Assembly (NCBI GenBank): GCA_943332105.1
Contig: CALQOD010000015.1
Span: 1-39,551 of the forward strand
Length of the DNA: 39,551 nucleotides
Direction: 5' to 3'
From: Chitinophaga pinensis
GTDB lineage: Bacteria; Bacteroidota; Bacteroidia; AKYH767-A; OLB10
The notes below the pieces were generated by a model, which saw only the letters and a list, made by a program, of their open reading frames with translations, did not search any database and had not been told where the DNA came from. Position numbers and translations under genes: made by a program. This document shows positions 32,748 to 39,551 of the stretch, piece after piece. Each line of letters begins with the position of its first letter. Within the stretch, counting starts at the first letter, position 1.

Positions 32748-33659
32748 TTATTTCAAAATAACTGACGCACTACCTATTTGATTTCCCTCACAATAAATTT
32801 CTGTAGAATATTTCCCTGCATTAAATGCATTCCCCTTTTCCCAGTAGATGCATAAATCAGTACTTTTATTTTCGTAAAAAATAGTCTGACGAATAGTGTA
32901 AATAGAAGCTTGTCCTTTTAACATAAATGTTTCGTTAGAAGTTGACAAAATTGTTCCATCAGGTCCGATTACTCGAAGGTATATATCCTTTGCGCCTTTA
33001 TCTGCAACTTGATTACCAATAATTGTGAAACAAGTTTTAATTCGGTCGGTTTGTTTTGCTTTTGTTGTTTCAATTTCTTTCCCGCTTCCTTTGTATTTTA
33101 CTCCAGTTGTAATTGCGTTAACTGTTTTAAGTACGGAGGCAATGGCTACTTTATTTGATAAAGTACTATTCTCTTGAATTAAAGATCCGACTTTTGAGTT
33201 GGCAGAAGATAAATCCTGGCTTAGTAAATCATTTTGATTAGAAAGGTCTTTGTTGGCTATCTTTAATGAATCTATTTGTGCTATATAATTTTGGCTTAGT
33301 TGTTTTAAATTGGCTATTTCTAATTTTGCTTTTTTAATTTGAGCAGCATCTCCCGAGTTAATTAATCGTTGAATCTCAGCTATTTTAGTTCTAATTTCTT
33401 CATCTTTTGAACTTAATAGATTTTGAAGACCAGCATTTTCTTGATTTAACTTATCGAACTCATATTTAACTTTTTGAAGCTCTGCATTTAGTGCCTCCTT
33501 TTCTGCTGCTGTATTTTTAAGTTCTACGGTTGTTTGCTGCAAGTCTGTTTTTTTATTAAAAAACTGCCACAATAAAAGGCCATTTACCCCTAACAGAACA
33601 GATATGATGATAATGACAATTGTTTTTTTCGAGTTGGGTTCTTTGTTTTCTACAGACAT
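32748..33659 (-). CDS. Membrane-anchored coiled-coil protein
   Basis: The 303-residue protein has one N-terminal membrane helix (about 13-31, 'TIVIIIISVLLGVNGLLLW'), a coiled coil (about 38-165, with many Lys, Glu, Leu and Gln) and a C-terminal globular part (about 170-303). The globular part has 'DRIKTCFTIIGN', 'DIYLRVIGPDGTIL', 'YENKSTDLCIYWEKG' and 'GKYSTEIYCEGNQIGS' and is probably a small beta-sandwich. The anchor and coiled coil suggest a periplasmic stalk with a C-terminal beta domain. Homologues in Bacteroidota are uncharacterised. Convergent with the giant barrel gene. Function unknown. Confidence 0.8.
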   Translation of the reverse strand: MSVENKEPNSKKTIVIIIISVLLGVNGLLLWQFFNKKTDLQQTTVELKNTAAEKEALNAELQKVKYEFDKLNQENAGLQNLLSSKDEEIRTKIAEIQRLINSGDAAQIKKAKLEIANLKQLSQNYIAQIDSLKIANKDLSNQNDLLSQDLSSANSKVGSLIQENSTLSNKVAIASVLKTVNAITTGVKYKGSGKEIETTKAKQTDRIKTCFTIIGNQVADKGAKDIYLRVIGPDGTILSTSNETFMLKGQASIYTIRQTIFYENKSTDLCIYWEKGNAFNAGKYSTEIYCEGNQIGSASVILK

Positions 33660-33857
33660 AAACTTGCAATTAGGAAAGGTTTATAGTAATATGTGGATAA
33701 AAATAAGTAAAATAAGTGCTAATTCCATCTTAAACTTTTGCCTATTCACCCAACAAAATGCCCACTTCAGATAAATTTAAAACTAATTGGAGCAGTTTGA
33801 TGTATTTTACGCTCTCAAAAATAACAATTTGGTAAGGTAGATGCAGATTGATTTGAT

Positions 33858-33865
33858 TACATTTG
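33858..33865 (+). promoter_or_regulatory. Candidate -7 promoter box of the 998-residue T9SS gene
   Basis: TACATTTG matches TAnnTTTG and leaves a leader of about 35 nt to the ATG at 33906. The nearest upstream TTTG is 26 bp away, too far for a good -33 box. Confidence 0.35.
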
Positions 33866-33905
33866 TAGAGCGGATTGAAAGCATAAAAATCACTAAATAC
33901 ATTTA

Positions 33906-36902
33906 ATGAAAAAACTGCTATTGCTTTTACTTCTTTTTTCGACAATTGCCGGAGAGGTTTTTTCGCAGGTAACAGGAGACTATAGATCTATGATATCGGG
34001 GGGTTGGTCAACTGCATCTACATGGCAGACATGGAATGGTACGATTTGGGTTGTTGCAGCAACAGCTCCTGGTGCAACCAATAATGTTAAAATTCTTAAT
34101 GGACATACAATAACCGTTACTACTTCAGGGGCGCCTTGTGCAGATTTAGTGGTAGATGCTGGCGGTAAATTATTTTGCAATGGTTTTGTGAATGTTTACG
34201 TGAATGTTTATGGTGATACACTGATGTCCAATGGCACAGTAGGTAATGGTGCTACTTTTGATGGAATTTCATTTAATATTTACGGAGCGAATTGTCGGAT
34301 TTTAGGAACCACTGGGACATTTGATGCTTCAAGGATTCGTAAAAACGATGCAACCAATACAATTACTAATTTAATTATTGAGAGAGACGTGAAGTTGCGA
34401 TTTTGTGGTGGTCGTCAGACTCAAATATATAATAATGCGAACAACGCAGGAGGATCAACAGGGACACGTTTTAATGTAACTGTTGCTACTGGTGCAACAC
34501 TTATGTTAGATTCTACCGTTTCGGCTGAATGCCAAGCTACAGGATCATCTACAACTGTAACCCTTGCCTGCGGAACCATATCAGGAAACATTAATGTTAC
34601 TACACTCGCAACCACTGGAATTTCGGTAGGTATGATGGTGTCGGGTGCAGGAATTATTCCTGGTACCACGGTAGCATCCGTAGTTTCGGGTACACAATTT
34701 ACATTATCTCAAAATGCTGTGGTTACCAATGCAATCAATAATCTCACTTTTGGTGGTAATCAGATAACCAACACAACCCCCATTAATTCTTATTATGGAA
34801 CAACATTTTCAGTACCTGGTTCTCTAGTTAATTGCCGGGTATATGGTGCCGGTATTGCTCCTGGTGCATATATAGTTTCAACTGCTCTTGTATCGGGGTC
34901 CTCTTATAATTTGCAATTAAGTTTACCTAATACTGGGCCTGTTAGTGGAACTGTTTATTTTTTATCAGACGGAAATGCAGCAGTTGATGGTATTACTGGT
35001 ACAGCACCTGGCGCATCAGCAGGTTCTTTCACAATTAACGGCACTATGCTAGTATCTGGATTTTTGTATTTAACCACTAATAATGGAAGTACGGTTGCAG
35101 ATTCTGCAGTAACTTGGACAGTAAATAATGGCGGGTTATTAAAGGTAGGCAATGTTTTAACTTCAGCAAGTGGAACTGCAAAGCATACTTTTAGAGTAGC
35201 GGCAGGGGGGAAATTTGAAGTTTTTGGATTGCCAGGATTCTCAACTGCGTTAAATGCAACTAATAATATTTACGATTTACAAGCAGGAAGTTTTACAGAG
35301 TTTTCAGGAAAGGGGAATCAGAACGTGCCGGTAATTTTATCAGTACCTCCATCCTCTGGCTATTATGGTAATCTTAAAATTTCAGGTTACGGGGCAAAGT
35401 CAGAAATAGCTACTACGGCTTACTCTATTTTTAACAATTTTGAAATTTCAAATGCCTCAGGAGCTCCCAAATTTAACGGGTCAGTATCGACTCAATTTTT
35501 GGTAGGTGGTAATTGGATTAATTATGATGATTCGGCTTTTATAGAAAATGTAAACCTTCCAACAGTTACGTTTAACAGAACAGGAGTTTCTACTATATTT
35601 TGTCCATCAGGAGAGGTATTTCCCGTACTCAAATATCAAAAAACAGATTCATCAGAAGTAAAATTTTTATCAGATGTTACAGTAAGAACACAATTATCCA
35701 TAGCAAGTAATGGTAGAGTTAATTTAAATGGTAATACATTAAATGTTTTATCGCCTTTAAATAACGGAATAACAACTATTTCAGCAACAACAGCAAGATA
35801 TATTCTAGGAGAAACCGGCAATTTCAATTCAAAAGTGCGTTGGAATATTGGTACTACAAATACCTATACTAGATACGCAATTCCATTCGCAAAAGAATCA
35901 GGTTCTGCTAACTATACACCATTTGCTTTTACTGTGGATGCAAATGTTCAGGTAGATACCATGACAGTGTCAACGTATGGTACGCCTGCTACTAACTTGC
36001 CTTGGCCATCAGCAGCTCCCTATGGAGTTGCCAATTTGAATTCATCTACTAATCTTAGTCCAGATAATCGCGATGCAACAGCTGATCGTTTTTGGTATGT
36101 TGGCTTTACCTCGCCAAACGTCGTCAATGATACTATCGTGTTAACCTATGCATCCCCATCCGAATTGCCTGCATCCCCTTACAATATTGCAGACTCAATT
36201 CGTGGTCAATATTGGGATGGTGCTAACGGATCATGGGCCCTGCCTGTTGTAGGTTATAATAGTTTAAATGCCGTTGTAATTCCAAGTCCATCATTGAACA
36301 AAGTATGGTCGTTGGTGAGTAATATTTCCCCTATGGGCCCGCTTCCTTTACCAATTGAGTTGATAGATTTCAAAGGAAAATATATTAATAACCAAAGTGT
36401 GCTTTCATGGATAACTGCATCTGAAAAAGACAATGATTATTTTATTTTGGAAAGAAGCGAAGACGCCCATGAGTTTACGCAAATAGGTAAAATAGATGGG
36501 GCTGGTAATTCCAATTCATTTTTAAATTATCAATTTATTGATCCAAAGCCAATCAATCAGGTGGCTTACTACCGATTAAAGCAAATAGATTTTGACGGGC
36601 AATATTCTTATAGTCAAGTGATCGCTTTAAGAAATAATCAAAAACTGAATACAGAAATCAAGGCTTATCCAAACCCTTCCAACGGTAATTTTTTAATAAC
36701 TAATATCCCTTTTCAGACGGGGGAGGCTTTCGTTTGTCAAGTTTTCAACATGCAGGGGGAACTTTTGAAAAAAGACTTGCACATTTCAGATACAAATAAT
36801 AACTTTCAACTCCAATTAAATGAACTGAAAAGTGGAGTTTATTGGGTAAGCTTAACAAACGGCACTAGCACCGTTACTACCCGAGTTAATCTAATTAAGT
36901 AA
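33906..36902 (+). CDS. Large secreted T9SS type A protein
   Basis: The 998-residue protein has a signal peptide (MKKLLLLLLLFSTIAGEVFSQ). A 'GGWSTASTWQTWNG' and 'NVKILNGHTITV' block follows (about 30-65), as in many surface proteins with right-handed beta-helix-like repeats. Two related segments near residues 214-275 and 297-345 share 'V.GAGI.PG' motifs. The last 180 residues start with 'LPIELIDFKGKYINNQSVLSW' and an Fn3-like domain, then a T9SS type A sorting domain ('IKAYPNPSNGNFLITN' to 'VWVSLTNGTSTVTTRVNLIK' region). It should be exported and surface-attached or released. Ligand unknown. It lies 82 nt before another giant secreted gene. Confidence 0.9.
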   Translation: MKKLLLLLLLFSTIAGEVFSQVTGDYRSMISGGWSTASTWQTWNGTIWVVAATAPGATNNVKILNGHTITVTTSGAPCADLVVDAGGKLFCNGFVNVYVNVYGDTLMSNGTVGNGATFDGISFNIYGANCRILGTTGTFDASRIRKNDATNTITNLIIERDVKLRFCGGRQTQIYNNANNAGGSTGTRFNVTVATGATLMLDSTVSAECQATGSSTTVTLACGTISGNINVTTLATTGISVGMMVSGAGIIPGTTVASVVSGTQFTLSQNAVVTNAINNLTFGGNQITNTTPINSYYGTTFSVPGSLVNCRVYGAGIAPGAYIVSTALVSGSSYNLQLSLPNTGPVSGTVYFLSDGNAAVDGITGTAPGASAGSFTINGTMLVSGFLYLTTNNGSTVADSAVTWTVNNGGLLKVGNVLTSASGTAKHTFRVAAGGKFEVFGLPGFSTALNATNNIYDLQAGSFTEFSGKGNQNVPVILSVPPSSGYYGNLKISGYGAKSEIATTAYSIFNNFEISNASGAPKFNGSVSTQFLVGGNWINYDDSAFIENVNLPTVTFNRTGVSTIFCPSGEVFPVLKYQKTDSSEVKFLSDVTVRTQLSIASNGRVNLNGNTLNVLSPLNNGITTISATTARYILGETGNFNSKVRWNIGTTNTYTRYAIPFAKESGSANYTPFAFTVDANVQVDTMTVSTYGTPATNLPWPSAAPYGVANLNSSTNLSPDNRDATADRFWYVGFTSPNVVNDTIVLTYASPSELPASPYNIADSIRGQYWDGANGSWALPVVGYNSLNAVVIPSPSLNKVWSLVSNISPMGPLPLPIELIDFKGKYINNQSVLSWITASEKDNDYFILERSEDAHEFTQIGKIDGAGNSNSFLNYQFIDPKPINQVAYYRLKQIDFDGQYSYSQVIALRNNQKLNTEIKAYPNPSNGNFLITNIPFQTGEAFVCQVFNMQGELLKKDLHISDTNNNFQLQLNELKSGVYWVSLTNGTSTVTTRVNLIK

Positions 36903-36920
36903 AAATAATTTAGAAATTAT

Positions 36921-36947
36921 TTGTTGTTAATATTCAATTAACAACAA
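36921..36947. repeat. Perfect inverted repeat between the two secreted genes
   Basis: TTGTTGTTAAT pairs with ATTAACAACAA, 11 bp, around a 5-nt loop (ATTCA). There is no T-tract afterwards, so it is not a classic terminator. It could be an RNA hairpin in the transcript joining the two genes, an mRNA-stability element or a regulator site. Confidence 0.6.
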
Positions 36948-36984
36948 AGTCGGTAATTGCATTTATAAAAATTAACCTAAAAAT

Positions 36985-39551
36985 ATGTCGACAAGTTTTA
37001 CGAATTCGAAAAAATTAACCTTAAAGAAAATTAAATCACTGGCTCTATTCTTTGCCTTGATATTAGTGACTAGCTTTAAAGCTAATGCTCAAGCTGTTTA
37101 CACGCAAGACTTTAATTTTTCTGGCGGATTAACAACTAATGGATGGACTGCTCATAGCGCTGGTGGAACAAGTGTTATTTCAACTACAACCGGTTTAACT
37201 TATGGTACTCATGCTGGAAGCGGCGTTGGTAATGCCGCTTTAGTTGGTTCTTCTGGTGAGGATATTAATCAAACATTTACCAGTCAAAGTGGAAATGGAA
37301 CGGTAGTTTATACTTCATTTTTATGTAATGTGAATGATGTTTCTACTGCAAAACCAGGAGATTACTTTTTTCATTTAGGGAGTCCGGGTGGGACTACTTG
37401 GACTGCTTTTACTTCAAGGGTATTTGCTAGAATTGTGAGTGGGAATGTAAATTTTGGTATTAGTAATACTTCAACTGCAACCTATGGTACAACCAATTTT
37501 TCGAAGAACACCACCTATTTGATTATTGTAAAATATACAATTAATACTGGGGGCGCAGATCCGGTATCGATGTGGGTACTTCCTAGTGGATTACCTGCTT
37601 CAGAAGCTTCTGCTGTTTCGGCGGAAGTAACCAATACAACAACTTCAGGAACAAACGATGTAATAAATACTGTCGGACTTCGTCAAGGTACCGCGGCGAA
37701 TGCACCACAAGTTATCGTAGATGCAATTCGTGTTGGTACTGATTGGGCCTCTGTTGTGCCAGTAGCTGCTAATGCTCCTTCAACACAAGCATCAACAATT
37801 ACATTTACTAACTCAACATCAAACTCAACCGATGTTAGCTGGACTAACGGTAATGGCAATGGGCGAATTGTAAAAATGAATACTACCAACTCATTTACAA
37901 ATCCATCAAACGGTACACTACCAACAGCAAATGCAACGTATAGCACAGGAGAGCAAGTGGTTTATGCCGGAACAGGAAGCACGGTCTCAGTTGCGGGATT
38001 AAATCCAGGTCAGGCCTACTACTTCAGAGTTTATGAATACAATTCAACTGGGACTTTATACAATACTACAACTGCAACTAACAACCCAAATTCTGTAACT
38101 TTAAATTATCCTGCACCTACATTATCTAGTATTAATCCAACAAATACGAATGCTGCGGGCTCATCATTTGCTTTAACGGCAACGGGAAGCAATTTTTATC
38201 CTGCCTCAGTTATTAATTGGAATGGTTCTGCAAGAACAACAACGTATGTAAATGCAACTACTTTAACTACAATAATCACAGCAGCAGAAATAGCAACAGC
38301 TGGAACAGCAACAGTAAGTATAACTAATCCTACACCAGGTGGAGGAACTTCATCATCACAAACATTTACAATAAATGCTAATGTGTCTCCTACAATTGCT
38401 GTTACATCGTCATTAACGAATTTTGTCGGTGAAGCTTTATCACCATCTACTTCGCAATCTTATACTGTAGCAGGAAGTAATTTAACGAACAATATAATAG
38501 TAACAGCCTCTTCTAATTATCAAGTATCGTCAGATAACGCATCTTGGTCAAGTGCTATTACAATTAATCAAAGTGGAGGAAGTGTTGCTTCAACAACAGT
38601 ATATGTTCGATTAAATGCAGCAACATCAGGTACTTATTCAGGTACAATAACACATACTTCTACAGGAGCAGGTGACCAAACGGTTAATTTAAATGGTAGT
38701 GCAATTAGTGCTGTACCAACAACACAATCTGCGTTATCGGTAACAGCTGCAACAGCAAATTCGCTTTCATTTTCAATGAATGGAGGAAATGGCGCAGGAA
38801 GAATTTTAGTAGCATCAACATCTGCTGTAAGTTTTATCCCATCAGATGCAGTCGCAGCAACAGGAGTGAATGCAAACTGGACATTAGCAACTGATCAAGG
38901 TTCTTCTAATAAAATTGTCTTTGATGGTTCGGGTACATCCGTAACCGTTAGTGGATTAACAGCAAGTACAACTTATTATTTTGCAGTTTATGAATATAAT
39001 GGTTCTACAACAACTTTAAATTATTTACAGACTGCACCAGGTACACTATCAGCTTCTACATTAGTGGCTGAGCCTACCACAGCTTCACTTGTATCAATAA
39101 CTCGAATTACTGCCGATACAGCTTATGTAAACTTTACAGGAGGTAGTGGTCCAAACAGAATTGTGGTTGTTAATACATCAGGAGCAGTAAGTTTTTCTCC
39201 TGTTGATGCAACAACATATACAGGGGCTAATCTTGATTTAAATAGTGCTTTTGATTTAGGTGGAGGAAATAAATTAGTATATCAAGGTAATGCAACATCA
39301 GCAAAAATCACAGGATTTGCAGTTGGTTCTAATTTCAATGTTACTGTTTTTGAATATAACGGCAGCGGCACAACGTTAAATTATAAAAATACAGGTGCAT
39401 CTGCATCTGCTGTTTCTCCTTCTTATATTTCATATACAAGTGGAAATTATTTCCAGGACTTTAACACATTACCATCATCAGGAATATTTCCAACAAGTGG
39501 ATTTGGCCAAGGTCCTTATCACTTAACATCATCTCCAATTAATGCATCAGG
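36985..39551 (+). CDS. Giant multidomain secreted protein (partial, C-terminus outside window)
   Basis: ATG at 36985 opens a frame that stays open to the right edge, giving 855 visible residues. A signal peptide (about 1-34, ending 'SFKANAQ') is followed by a lectin-like beta-sandwich (about 36-250). Then come an Fn3-like domain (about 257-373), a TIG/IPT-like domain (about 376-462, 'PTLSSINPTNTNAAGSSF'), an Ig-like domain (about 466-571), and two more Fn3-like domains (about 575-690 and 690-810) with 'YYFAVYEYNG' motifs. A second lectin-like unit begins near residue 812 ('YFQDFNTLPSSG'). This is a typical large Bacteroidota surface or secreted protein, probably with a T9SS domain outside the window (inference). 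It may be co-transcribed with the gene before it. Confidence 0.88.
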   Translation, partial: MSTSFTNSKKLTLKKIKSLALFFALILVTSFKANAQAVYTQDFNFSGGLTTNGWTAHSAGGTSVISTTTGLTYGTHAGSGVGNAALVGSSGEDINQTFTSQSGNGTVVYTSFLCNVNDVSTAKPGDYFFHLGSPGGTTWTAFTSRVFARIVSGNVNFGISNTSTATYGTTNFSKNTTYLIIVKYTINTGGADPVSMWVLPSGLPASEASAVSAEVTNTTTSGTNDVINTVGLRQGTAANAPQVIVDAIRVGTDWASVVPVAANAPSTQASTITFTNSTSNSTDVSWTNGNGNGRIVKMNTTNSFTNPSNGTLPTANATYSTGEQVVYAGTGSTVSVAGLNPGQAYYFRVYEYNSTGTLYNTTTATNNPNSVTLNYPAPTLSSINPTNTNAAGSSFALTATGSNFYPASVINWNGSARTTTYVNATTLTTIITAAEIATAGTATVSITNPTPGGGTSSSQTFTINANVSPTIAVTSSLTNFVGEALSPSTSQSYTVAGSNLTNNIIVTASSNYQVSSDNASWSSAITINQSGGSVASTTVYVRLNAATSGTYSGTITHTSTGAGDQTVNLNGSAISAVPTTQSALSVTAATANSLSFSMNGGNGAGRILVASTSAVSFIPSDAVAATGVNANWTLATDQGSSNKIVFDGSGTSVTVSGLTASTTYYFAVYEYNGSTTTLNYLQTAPGTLSASTLVAEPTTASLVSITRITADTAYVNFTGGSGPNRIVVVNTSGAVSFSPVDATTYTGANLDLNSAFDLGGGNKLVYQGNATSAKITGFAVGSNFNVTVFEYNGSGTTLNYKNTGASASAVSPSYISYTSGNYFQDFNTLPSSGIFPTSGFGQGPYHLTSSPINAS

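Noticed and set aside
36921-36947. A rho-independent terminator
   Set aside because: The stem is AT-rich and no T-tract follows.

Overview
The window is about 39.5 kb of AT-rich DNA from a Bacteroidota chromosome, most likely a free-living Sphingobacteriia, Chitinophagia or Flavobacteriia relative. The evidence is several secreted proteins with C-terminal sorting domains of the type IX secretion system (T9SS, types A and B), promoters of the TTTG-N19-TAnnTTTG kind, no obvious Shine-Dalgarno sites, a FISUMP lipoprotein, an OmpA-type lipoprotein with a long coiled coil, and a tRNA with no encoded CCA. No rRNA, CRISPR array, transposase, integrase or phage gene is visible, and no core T9SS machinery gene was recognised.

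Layout. 1-1883 (minus): a large secreted beta-propeller-like protein cut by the left edge. 2129-2418: a consensus promoter, a structured leader, tRNA-Asn(GTT) and a terminator. 2767-4317: a seven-repeat T9SS protein. 4359-4580: a 108-bp tandem duplication carrying terminator hairpins and copies of the tRNA-Asn 3' end. 4990-10757 (minus): a DoxX-like membrane protein with an internal duplication, a secreted protein and a SprB-like type B T9SS adhesin, coupled by overlapping start and stop codons, followed by a FISUMP lipoprotein. 10906-12501 (minus): PhnA/YjdM and an extended SDR. 12538-13439: a small protein coupled to a PrsW-type protease. 13442-14854 (minus): another T9SS type A protein.

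15209-18006 is an operon of three unrecognised secreted proteins ending in a strong terminator. 18091-19277 pairs a stand-alone cobalamin-binding domain with a crotonase. 19453-22428 holds a WecA/MraY-family glycosyl-1-phosphate transferase and a LysM lytic transglycosylase, then tRNA-Gln(TTG). 28149-22614 (minus) is a tight five-gene unit for the cell surface: OmpA lipoprotein, propeller-like protein, Wzi/RemB-like barrel, flippase and thioredoxin. Exonuclease III (28382-29146) lies upstream of it. 29273-32743 encodes a giant outer-membrane barrel, convergent with a membrane-anchored coiled-coil protein. 33906 to the right edge holds two more giant secreted proteins, the last one incomplete.

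The common theme is building and decorating the cell surface: lipid-linked sugar synthesis and export, peptidoglycan remodelling, outer-membrane barrels and T9SS-exported adhesins. The most unusual items are the tRNA-Asn 3'-end repeats bracketing a T9SS gene, the translationally coupled DoxX-like/adhesin operon, the five-gene surface operon and the three-gene secreted operon of unknown function.
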